Below, one piece after another: positions 1-5,694 of a stretch of 11,009 bases of DNA. The DNA is from JALVCQ01 sp964452325 (GTDB lineage Bacteria; Bacteroidota; Bacteroidia; JAADEI01; JALVCQ01), in assembly GCA_964452325.1 (NCBI GenBank), contig CAYVLB010000060.1, positions 1 to 11,009 on the forward strand, in the 5' to 3' direction. Within the stretch, counting starts at the first letter, position 1, and each line of letters begins with the position of its first letter. The notes beneath the pieces were generated by a model. That model searched no databases and was not told the DNA's origin. It saw nothing but the letters and a program-made list of their open reading frames with translations. The position numbers and the translations under genes were made by a program.

Positions 1-1
1 G

Positions 2-253
2 AATAAACTGTCCTTGCCATCAGGGCTTAATCTATGGGGAGATCCTGCAGGTGCCCCCCTTTCGCACGCCCTTGAAGGAATGAATGCTGCTGCCATTACG
101 TTGGTTATCGGTCCGGAAGGAGGACTTACTGCGGAGGAGACGGATTTTTTACGCCATCAAGCATTTGTTCCTGTGCGCCTGGCCTCACATACACTACGGA
201 TCGAGACAGCAGCAATAGTAGGTGCCGCTATTGTTCGGTTGTATTATTCCTGA
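2..253 (+). CDS. rsmE: 16S rRNA (uracil-1498-N3)-methyltransferase RsmE, C-terminal part (5' truncated)
   Basis: RsmE methylates N3 of U1498 in 16S rRNA using S-adenosylmethionine; it is a SPOUT-class enzyme with a trefoil knot that binds the cofactor. The reading frame is open to the left edge, so only the last 83 residues (of roughly 240 in the family) are present. Two signature stretches are visible: VIGPEGGLTAEE, the conserved IGPEGG cofactor loop, and the C-terminal knot motif LASHTLRIETA, equivalent to the usual LG-RILR-ETA. The true start lies outside the window; the first codon in frame begins at position 2. The gene ends with TGA and its last 10 bases overlap the end of the convergent isomerase gene, leaving no intergenic terminator. 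Identification is firm because the two motifs are diagnostic. Confidence 0.93.
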   Translation, partial: NKLSLPSGLNLWGDPAGAPLSHALEGMNAAAITLVIGPEGGLTAEETDFLRHQAFVPVRLASHTLRIETAAIVGAAIVRLYYS

Positions 254-1209
254 TTTAAGTATGCTTTTAGTCGTCGGATGGTGGGAACGTCCCGGGCGTC
301 TACGTCACGGCGGGCGGCTAGTTCCAATGAAAGAAAATCTAAAATGAAACTGGCGTGGAGGCGGGCTTCCAACTGGTCTTCGATTTCCAGCGAAAGCATC
401 GGACGGTTTAGGTTTTCCAAATGTTCCGACAAAAAGGCAAATCGGCGTGCCATGCGTTCATGACCTTCCGTCCATAACATTAGGTAGTTGGCACTGGAAG
501 GTAGGTAAAGCCCTTCTACTCCGTTGTGATTAAATTCAGGCATTGGATAAGCCACCGCCTCGCCTTTGGCGTTCTCGCTGACTTGCTGGGCGAATCGAAG
601 TCCAATCGGGAAGGTTTTCCGATCGGCAAGGATCACCCAGCGTATCCCACTATCGAATGCTTCGATCCATTCTTTAGCCTGTTGTTCAAATGGGGTTGGA
701 TCTGCTACCGTTTCTGCCAATTGTTCCAGATAATTAGGCGTCCATTCCTTTTTGATGAGTTGTCCTATTAGGAGCATTTGAAAGCCCAATGAATATCCTA
801 ACGTCATGCGTGGCTGATATCCATTGGGGATTTTCAACCATGGAGTTCTGTCATGCTGTGCCTTGATTCCCAATGTTCCCCCCGTGGAAAGCACGACTAC
901 ATGGGCCTTTTGTTTACATGCCGCTTGGTACAATGCTATGCTTTCTTCGGTATTTCCCGAATATGAGGTGATAATAACCAATGCTTGGTTATCGACCCAT
1001 GCAGGCAACTCATAATCTTTAACCACCACTATTGGGAAAGGGGTTTCTGCATACAATTCTGCATGTACAAAATCCGCTGCAATTCCAGATCCACCCATAC
1101 CCCCCAATACGATGCCTCGCGGGTTCTTGGGCAGGGAAATGGAATGGTAATGGGTGGCAACATATCGAAGCTGAGCAGCAAATGCACGTAGTTCTTCAAC
1201 AAATTGCAT
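244..1209 (-). CDS. Bifunctional phosphoglucose/phosphomannose isomerase (SIS-domain)
   Basis: The protein is predicted to interconvert glucose-6-phosphate (and mannose-6-phosphate) with fructose-6-phosphate in the cytoplasm. It has 321 residues, normal for the archaeal-type PGI/PMI family found in many Bacteroidota. Visible elements: the first SIS phosphate-binding loop GGMGGSG at residues 36-42; the second, SYSGNTEES, at 82-90; a P-x-R-x-x-L-x-Y stretch at about 132-139; the family catalytic region with SENAKGE (Glu212) and PEFNHNG (His228); and a C-terminal Lys315 in VPTIRRLKAYL, matching the lysine near the end of characterised members. The start ATG (CAT at 1207-1209) fits the usual short N-terminal helix before the first SIS strand. 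The gene is monocistronic, divergent from the ChaN-like gene, and convergent with rsmE. Whether it supplies the cell's only glucose-6-phosphate isomerase cannot be judged here. Confidence 0.93.
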   Translation of the reverse strand: MQFVEELRAFAAQLRYVATHYHSISLPKNPRGIVLGGMGGSGIAADFVHAELYAETPFPIVVVKDYELPAWVDNQALVIITSYSGNTEESIALYQAACKQKAHVVVLSTGGTLGIKAQHDRTPWLKIPNGYQPRMTLGYSLGFQMLLIGQLIKKEWTPNYLEQLAETVADPTPFEQQAKEWIEAFDSGIRWVILADRKTFPIGLRFAQQVSENAKGEAVAYPMPEFNHNGVEGLYLPSSANYLMLWTEGHERMARRFAFLSEHLENLNRPMLSLEIEDQLEARLHASFILDFLSLELAARRDVDARDVPTIRRLKAYLNQE

Positions 1210-1217
1210 TACTCCGC

Positions 1218-1225
1218 TATCTTTG
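1218..1225 (+). promoter_or_regulatory. Bacteroidota -7 box (TATCTTTG) for the ChaN-like operon
   Basis: TATCTTTG is an exact match to the Bacteroidota -7 consensus TAnnTTTG. It sits 16 nt before the chosen ATG at 1242, predicting a leader of about 10 nt. No clear TTG -33 element is present at the expected distance; only TTCTTC at 1192-1197 comes near. The match and position are seen; promoter activity is inferred. Confidence 0.55.
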
Positions 1226-1228
1226 GCG

Positions 1229-1236
1229 CAAAATTA
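1229..1236 (-). promoter_or_regulatory. Bacteroidota -7 box (TAATTTTG on minus strand) for the PGI/PMI gene
   Basis: On the minus strand this reads TAATTTTG, an exact match to TAnnTTTG. It lies 19 nt upstream of the isomerase ATG, giving a predicted leader of about 13 nt. It is only 3 bp from the opposing box at 1218-1225, so RNA polymerase could hardly occupy both at once. No -33 TTG is evident. Confidence 0.5.
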
Positions 1237-1241
1237 GATGT

Positions 1242-2138
1242 ATGCATTCTGTTGCTTGTCTGCTTGTGGCGGCGACGTGGGGACTGGTAAGCAATGCACA
1301 GACCGTTGCAGATACGTTGTCTGTTGGGATGCCCGACTCGGTGGTCTTTTTTACGGGAAAAGGCAAACGAACATCATTTAGAAAAATCGTCAAAAAGTCC
1401 CGTCGTGCCGAAGTGGTCTTTTTCGGTGAATTGCACGGAAATCGTTCGATTCATACGTTGCAATTGCTGTTGGCCCGCCATCTTTACGAACAGACGCGGG
1501 GCAACTTGATGATGGGTGCCGAAATGTATCAACGCGACGATCAACTGTTGATTGACGAATGGTTCCGTGGGGTGATTCGTGAGAAAGACTTTGAGAAGGA
1601 GGCTGTATTATGGCCCAATTACAAAAAAGACTATCGCCCAATCCTGCGCTTTGCCCGAGCACATCAGATTCCATTTGTGGCTACTAACGTGCCCCGACGC
1701 TATGCAGCAGCTGTGGCTCGAACAGGTGAGCAGGCTTTTTCGGCCTTTTTGCCAGAATCGCGCCGCTATATGGTACCGTACCCATTCGAATTCGACATGG
1801 AATTGCCAGGATATAAACGCATCTTGTCGATGGGAGCCAATCATGGCATGGCCAATGTGGCTTTTGCACAAGCTTTCAAAGACGCCACAATGGCCCACTT
1901 TATTCTTAAAGACTGGGACACCACCCGCGTCTTCCTTCATTTCAACGGATCCTATCACTCCAATCATTACGAAGGCATTGTGTGGTATGTGAAAAAGTGG
2001 CGCCCCAATACTAAAATTGTGACTATTGCTTCCGTTGAACAACATCAAATGGATTATCTAGAAGACGAACATATTGGGTTGGCGGACTTTATTATTGTCG
2101 TTCCCAGTCAGGAAAAAAACGTGCCCAATAGCAAGTGA
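1242..2138 (+). CDS. ChaN-like exported protein (DUF399/Cofac_haem_bdg family)
   Basis: Member of the ChaN family, whose characterised Campylobacter jejuni protein is an iron-regulated, haem-binding outer-membrane lipoprotein. From the ATG at 1242 the product has 298 residues. The open frame extends upstream to 1032, but that part lies antisense within the isomerase gene, while the ATG at 1242 gives a clean signal peptide (hydrophobic residues 4-16, cleavage near SNA-Q at 19-20) and sits just after a promoter box. There is no lipobox cysteine at the cleavage site, so it is probably soluble periplasmic rather than a lipoprotein. Family landmarks: VVFFGELHGN (Glu63, His65) with His71, then MGAEMYQRDDQ near 91-99, the conserved KDATMAHFI, and FLHFNGSYHSNHYEG near the C-terminus. 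Its stop overlaps the start of the TPR lipoprotein by one base (TGATG). Family assignment is firm; haem binding here is not shown. Confidence 0.88.
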   Translation: MHSVACLLVAATWGLVSNAQTVADTLSVGMPDSVVFFTGKGKRTSFRKIVKKSRRAEVVFFGELHGNRSIHTLQLLLARHLYEQTRGNLMMGAEMYQRDDQLLIDEWFRGVIREKDFEKEAVLWPNYKKDYRPILRFARAHQIPFVATNVPRRYAAAVARTGEQAFSAFLPESRRYMVPYPFEFDMELPGYKRILSMGANHGMANVAFAQAFKDATMAHFILKDWDTTRVFLHFNGSYHSNHYEGIVWYVKKWRPNTKIVTIASVEQHQMDYLEDEHIGLADFIIVVPSQEKNVPNSK

Positions 2139-2647
2139 TGATGCACCGAACAATTGGGTATCTACCCGTTGCTTTTGCTTTGCTGGCGTGTCAGATGAGA
2201 CCAACACCTTCTCCAGAGGCCTTGCGCCTCGATTCTGCCCTCGCCCGTGTTCATTCTTCAATTCGCACATCGCGTGCTGTTAATCCCTCTGCGGAGGTTC
2301 AATTTATTGAACTTGGTGAGCACTATTGCGCCAATCATCGGGACTCTGTCCGATGTCCTCGATTTTACTACACGGCTGCCTTCCTAATGTTGCATCGACG
2401 GCAAAATCCCGAGCTGGCGATTAAGTACCTTCATCGGATTGTCCTCGATTATCCCAATTCCCCTCGTGCCCCTGATGCATTGTGGCAAAAGGCACTAATC
2501 TATGAATCAATGGGTAAACCCCAAGGTGCCCGATCTGCTTATAAGTCGCTCATTACACGATACCCCAACGACTCGTTGGCGCAACTGGCGCGTCAGGCCA
2601 TACGGCTAATTGATTCGTTGCCATTACATGCTAAACCGACGTTATGA
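2138..2647 (+). CDS. Tetratricopeptide-repeat lipoprotein
   Basis: A 169-residue exported lipoprotein with a short signal peptide ending in the lipobox LLAC (Cys18), followed by a Pro/Ser linker and a helical region. The C-terminal half carries TPR-like repeats: an A-x-K-Y-L-x-x-I-x-x-x-Y-P unit (residues NPELAIKYLHRIVLDYPNS) followed by APDALWQKALIYESMG and ARSAYKSLITRYPNDSLA, the spacing seen in TolA/YbgF/BamD-type repeats that bind partner proteins. The start is taken as the ATG at 2138, which overlaps the ChaN-like stop; a second ATG follows at 2141 and a GTG precedes at 2135. It is translationally coupled to both neighbours, which suggests a shared envelope role. The partner is unknown, and an orthologue with a specific name cannot be assigned. 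Confidence 0.8.
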   Translation: MMHRTIGYLPVAFALLACQMRPTPSPEALRLDSALARVHSSIRTSRAVNPSAEVQFIELGEHYCANHRDSVRCPRFYYTAAFLMLHRRQNPELAIKYLHRIVLDYPNSPRAPDALWQKALIYESMGKPQGARSAYKSLITRYPNDSLAQLARQAIRLIDSLPLHAKPTL

Positions 2648-2847
2648 AAACAGGTATTCGACGTGCCCTTCGGGGTTCTATTTGGATGGGAGTCATGCTT
2701 GTCTTTATCGGGATGATCATTACTACAAGCACTGGATGTCGGCGAAGGGATCGATGCCCCACAATGGACGCCCATCCCCAAAACCCCGACAAAATGCGTC
2801 CCCGCCCCCCTAAACACCATTTGTTCCCTCGAAAAATGCGACGTTGA
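2644..2847 (+). CDS. Small basic, proline-rich predicted lipoprotein (67 aa), function unknown
   Basis: The ATG overlaps the preceding stop codon (ATGA at 2644-2647), a strong sign of a real, translationally coupled gene despite its size. The N-terminus has arginines, then a hydrophobic stretch (about residues 13-26), then T-S-T-G-C with Cys32 as a plausible lipidation site, although Ser rather than Leu occupies the -3 position. The mature part of 36 residues is very basic and proline-rich: nine Arg, three Lys, three His and seven Pro against three Asp, with a second cysteine in RDRCPTM. No known domain was recognised. Small lipoproteins with a CP motif shortly after the lipidated cysteine are common in Bacteroidota, but their roles are mostly unknown. 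It is the last gene of the ChaN-like operon. Confidence 0.62.
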   Translation: MKTGIRRALRGSIWMGVMLVFIGMIITTSTGCRRRDRCPTMDAHPQNPDKMRPRPPKHHLFPRKMRR

Positions 2848-2850
2848 AAT

Positions 2851-2880
2851 CCTCCTTCATATAGTGGGTGGGCAAGGAGG
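2851..2880 (+). repeat. Inverted repeat CCTCCTT / AAGGAGG (possible 3' hairpin)
   Basis: Perfect 7-bp arms (2851-2857 and 2874-2880) flank a 16-nt loop, starting 4 nt after the stop of the small lipoprotein gene. The position suits a transcript-end hairpin for the ChaN-like operon, but no T-run follows, so it is not a classical intrinsic terminator. The downstream arm is also a perfect Shine-Dalgarno sequence. A competing pairing (ATAGTG 2861-2866 with CACTGT 2881-2886) would place that arm in a loop. Confidence 0.35.
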
Positions 2881-3131
2881 CACTGTGGGTTCCCAGGCTA
2901 TGTTGCCCCCGCAAAAGCCAGTAGCACGCGCGCTGATGTGTTAATGTTGGATATTTCAGCCATGCGTTCTTTATTTCACCTGACTCAAGGTATTACCTGA
3001 AAGTGATGGCGAACCCCAATAGAATACATGCGTTTGATTCCAGTGTGCATAATACGCCTTCTAAACCAACACAAAAGATTCGGTACCTCCAACAACGAAT
3101 TTAGGGTATTATTTGTGGCACTTTCACATGC

Positions 3132-3159
3132 TTGATCTGATATTGAGTGCATATTTTTG
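3132..3159 (+). promoter_or_regulatory. Predicted Bacteroidota promoter for the TonB receptor operon (TTG-N17-TATTTTTG)
   Basis: TATTTTTG at 3152-3159 matches the -7 consensus TAnnTTTG exactly, and TTG at 3132-3134 lies 17 bp upstream, at the short end of the reported -33/-7 spacing. Transcription would start near 3166, giving a leader of about 54 nt to the ATG at 3220 or 87 nt to the ATG at 3253. Of the promoters proposed here, this is the only one with both elements. Confidence 0.55.
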
Positions 3160-3219
3160 GGGTTTTGTGGAGAATTAACTTTTTTAGAGGGGGGCATGCT
3201 ATAATAACGTGTTGAATGA

Positions 3220-5688
3220 ATGGGAGCCCCAACAACAATAAACCACGAGGGAATGAACTTTCCGACTTACATCTGTTTTGGGTATTGGTTGCCCAGGGGC
3301 ATATTGCATTGCCGATTGGTTCGGCTATTAGGAGTGCAACTTGCCTGGCTGATCGGATTTGCCAGCATCATCGGATGGCCAGCCCATGCCCAATCGGAGC
3401 GCTTTACGTTAAGTGGCTTCATTAAGGATGCCCAAACTGGTGAAGCACTGATTGGAGCAACCGTGGCTGTGAATGACCTCCGTAGCGGCACCGTTACCAA
3501 TAAGTACGGATTTTATTCGTTGACCTTACCTGCTAGACGTCACACCCTCAAAGTGTCTTATATTGGCTATCAAACCAAGACGTTGACGGTTCAATTAAAA
3601 GGGAATCGACGCCTGGATATCGAATTGGTACCTTCCGAACTTCAACTCCAAGAAGTAAAAGTGGTGGAAAAGAAAAACGAGTTTGTTCATAGCGTTCGGA
3701 TGAGCACCTTAGAGGTCCCCGTAGAGAAACTTCAGACGTTGCCTGTGGTTTTCGGCGAAGCGGATCTGCTGAAGACAGTTCAGCTGTTGCCCGGTGTGCA
3801 AAGTGGCGGAGAGGGATTCTCAGGGTTTTACGTGCGGGGGGGGGGAGGTGATCAAAATTTGATTTTACTGGACGAGGCGGTCGTCTATAATCCGGACCAT
3901 GCATTGGGGTTCTTCTCCACATTTAACCCGGATGCCATCAAATCAGGCGTGCTTTATAAGGGGGGAATTCCCGCGCAGTATGGAGGGCGGATTAGCTCGG
4001 TGCTTGATGTGCAGATGCGTGAAGGTAGCATGCGCCAATGGCAAATTCGGGGAGGGATAGGCCTCATATCAAGCCGTCTGACCATTGAAGGACCAATTGT
4101 CAAAGACAAAGCATCGGTGTTGGCAGCTGGTAGGCGAATGTACATGGACGTGTTGGCTTCACCTTTCTTGCAAGGAACCCCTGCCGAAGGCAATCGCTAT
4201 TATTTCTATGACCTCAACCTCAAGGGGAATTGGCAAGTGGATGAAAAAAACCGTTTATATCTCAGCGGTTACTTTGGTCGGGATGTGTTTGTATTTAGAA
4301 GTGCCGACTTTGACTTTGTCATCAACTCAGGGTGGGGTAACTCCACATTTACCTTTCGGTGGAATCATATATTCGGTGATCGGCTTTTTTCCAACGTCTC
4401 CTTGATTTATAACGATTATATATGGACGCAATCAAACGGCCAGAAAAGGGTTTTCGAGGCTGATATTGCTAACCGTGTGCGGGATGCCATGGCCCGCATC
4501 GACTTTACCTATTACCCGCATCCTGATCGTACGGTGCGATTTGGCATTCACTATGGGTTTCATCACTACGCCCCGTTTCAATATCGTGCGGTGATTTATG
4601 GGGATACTTTTACCAATACGGGAGAATTCCCCAAAAAGGGGCATGATGCAGCAGCATATGCAAGTGTGGATTGGAAAATATCGCAGCGATGGCAGGCCGA
4701 AATGGGTGTGCGCCTTGCAGCATTTGCAATGTGGGGACCATACACGGATTATACCATTGATCGGTGGTTTGAAATTGTCAGCAAAAACGAGTACGCCCCA
4801 GGTGAGTTAGTCGCTTTTTATCCGTCCATTGAGCCACGCATCAATCTTAAATACCAACTTACTGATGCCCTCACCCTGAAAGCATCGTATAATCGAATGG
4901 CGCAGTTTGTGCACCGGGTCAATTTCTCATCGGTGGCTTTACCGTTTGATACATGGTTGCCTTCTAGCAAACGGATACACCCGCAGACTGCCGATCAGGT
5001 AGCTGGTGGACTATTCGGACGTTTCGAACGAATAGATGCCGAATGGTCGGTGGAAGGCTTCTATAAATACATGAATCATCAGCTGGAATTTCGTGATGGC
5101 TTCGCCCCCGAGTTAGATCGAGAAACCGAAATCGACCTTGTCGAAGGACAAGGGAAAAGCTATGGCATCGAAGTATTACTTCAACGCAACCATGGAAAAC
5201 TTACTGGATGGATTGCGTATACCTATTCCCGAAGTTGGCGATATTTTGATTCGCTCTACTCCAAGGTCTTTCCATTTGCCTATGACCAGCCCCACGACTT
5301 GGCCGTTGTCACCGAATATCGCATTTCATCCCGTTGGAGCCTGGGAGCAACTTTTGTATACAAATCCGGACGCCCCTTTACAGTCCCTACACAAGCCTAT
5401 TTGTTTGAGGGGGGGCTCGTGTATGAGTATACCGACCGGAATGCCTATCGGATGATTCCCTACCATCGCCTCGACATTGCCCTGAATCGATACGGTAGGT
5501 TTCGTTTGTTGGGGCGAAAGGTTACTTCCCATCTGAACTTGTCGGTATATAATGTGTATCGCCGCAAGAACCCATTCATGATCTATTTCCCTGTTGAAGG
5601 CAATCCATCTGCAGGCATCAAGGTTTCTCCTCAAATGATTTACATTTTTGACATTCTTCCTTCAATTACTTGGAACTTTAAGTGGTAG
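3220..5688 (+). CDS. FecA-like TonB-dependent outer-membrane receptor with CarboxypepD_reg-like N-terminal domain
   Basis: An outer-membrane beta-barrel importer energised by TonB-ExbB-ExbD. Length is 822 residues from the first ATG. The signal peptide is unusually long: the hydrophobic core is at about residues 36-53 and cleavage probably falls after AHA (Ala57). Starting at Met12 (3253) or a later TTG (3316) is therefore also possible. After cleavage come a carboxypeptidase-regulatory-like beta-sandwich (about 61-150, LSGFIKDAQTGEALIGATV and SYIGYQTKT), then the plug domain (about 160-270) with LPVVFGEADLLKTVQLLPGV, FYVRGGGGDQN, LLDEAVVYNPDHALGFFSTFN and AQYGGRISSVLDV, then the barrel, ending with an aromatic C-terminal strand (ITWNFKW). 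The plug contains a ten-G coding tract (3836-3845). Six nt downstream starts the DUF4249 partner. The substrate cannot be read from the sequence; iron chelates, haem or oligomers are all possible. Confidence 0.9.
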   Translation: MGAPTTINHEGMNFPTYICFGYWLPRGILHCRLVRLLGVQLAWLIGFASIIGWPAHAQSERFTLSGFIKDAQTGEALIGATVAVNDLRSGTVTNKYGFYSLTLPARRHTLKVSYIGYQTKTLTVQLKGNRRLDIELVPSELQLQEVKVVEKKNEFVHSVRMSTLEVPVEKLQTLPVVFGEADLLKTVQLLPGVQSGGEGFSGFYVRGGGGDQNLILLDEAVVYNPDHALGFFSTFNPDAIKSGVLYKGGIPAQYGGRISSVLDVQMREGSMRQWQIRGGIGLISSRLTIEGPIVKDKASVLAAGRRMYMDVLASPFLQGTPAEGNRYYFYDLNLKGNWQVDEKNRLYLSGYFGRDVFVFRSADFDFVINSGWGNSTFTFRWNHIFGDRLFSNVSLIYNDYIWTQSNGQKRVFEADIANRVRDAMARIDFTYYPHPDRTVRFGIHYGFHHYAPFQYRAVIYGDTFTNTGEFPKKGHDAAAYASVDWKISQRWQAEMGVRLAAFAMWGPYTDYTIDRWFEIVSKNEYAPGELVAFYPSIEPRINLKYQLTDALTLKASYNRMAQFVHRVNFSSVALPFDTWLPSSKRIHPQTADQVAGGLFGRFERIDAEWSVEGFYKYMNHQLEFRDGFAPELDRETEIDLVEGQGKSYGIEVLLQRNHGKLTGWIAYTYSRSWRYFDSLYSKVFPFAYDQPHDLAVVTEYRISSRWSLGATFVYKSGRPFTVPTQAYLFEGGLVYEYTDRNAYRMIPYHRLDIALNRYGRFRLLGRKVTSHLNLSVYNVYRRKNPFMIYFPVEGNPSAGIKVSPQMIYIFDILPSITWNFKW
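3836..3845 (+). repeat. Poly-G tract (G10) inside the TonB receptor coding sequence
   Basis: Ten consecutive G encode the end of Arg206 and Gly207 to Gly210 in the plug motif VRGGGGDQN. Related receptors usually have VRGG followed by two non-glycine residues before DQ, so the tract is not demanded by the motif. In the +1 insertion frame the next codons are AGG TGA (TGA at 3849-3851). In the -1 deletion frame TGA follows at 3860-3862. Both changes truncate the protein in the plug. The frame as given is ON. Confidence 0.9.
5409..5415 (+). repeat. Poly-G tract (G7) late in the TonB receptor gene
   Basis: Seven G fall in the codons GAG GGG GGG CTC (Glu-Gly-Gly-Leu), in a barrel loop near residues 730-733. 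A one-base gain reaches TGA within four codons and a one-base loss within about 14 codons, so slippage here would remove the last barrel strands. The tract is short, so background occurrence is plausible. Confidence 0.8.
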
Positions 5689-5694
5689 TACGCC

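Larger units (their letters stand above)
2848..3219. other. 372-bp intergenic region between the ChaN-like operon and the TonB receptor gene
   Basis: No convincing gene was found in this stretch on either strand. It contains an inverted repeat at 2851-2880, a promoter-like pair at 3132-3159, and a run of six G (3189-3194) shortly before the receptor start. A minus-strand open frame at 2985-3197 has no recognisable domain and would lie across the promoter; it was not called. The middle (about 2890-3130) shows nothing I can interpret. It is by far the longest non-coding interval in an otherwise tightly packed window. Confidence 0.6.

Noticed and set aside
1032..1241. Upstream extension of the ChaN-like reading frame to a start at 1032
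   Set aside because: It is antisense to the isomerase gene, lacks family similarity, and the ATG at 1242 gives a proper signal peptide right after a promoter box.
2885..2944. 19-codon GTG frame 4 nt after a perfect AAGGAGG
   Set aside because: Too short to support, has no recognisable features, and the phylum rarely relies on Shine-Dalgarno initiation; the arm is equally explained as part of an inverted repeat.
3118..3160. Possible terminator (GCACT 3118-3122 with AGTGC 3146-3150, followed by a T-run)
   Set aside because: The stem is only five pairs with a loop over 20 nt, and the T-run is better explained as part of the -7 box TATTTTTG.
2985..3197. 70-codon minus-strand frame in the intergenic region
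   Set aside because: No domain, no signal peptide, no promoter, and it would lie across the predicted receptor promoter; composition looks like chance.
3954..4193. Minus-strand open frames inside the TonB receptor gene (also 3548-3922 and 5326-5634)
   Set aside because: They are antisense shadows of a strongly recognised coding region and show no protein features.
4244..4251. A AAA AAC slippery heptamer in the TonB receptor (a similar A7-C occurs at 2113-2120)
   Set aside because: No overlapping frame of meaningful length or downstream structure suggests programmed frameshifting; both are ordinary Glu-Lys-Asn codons.
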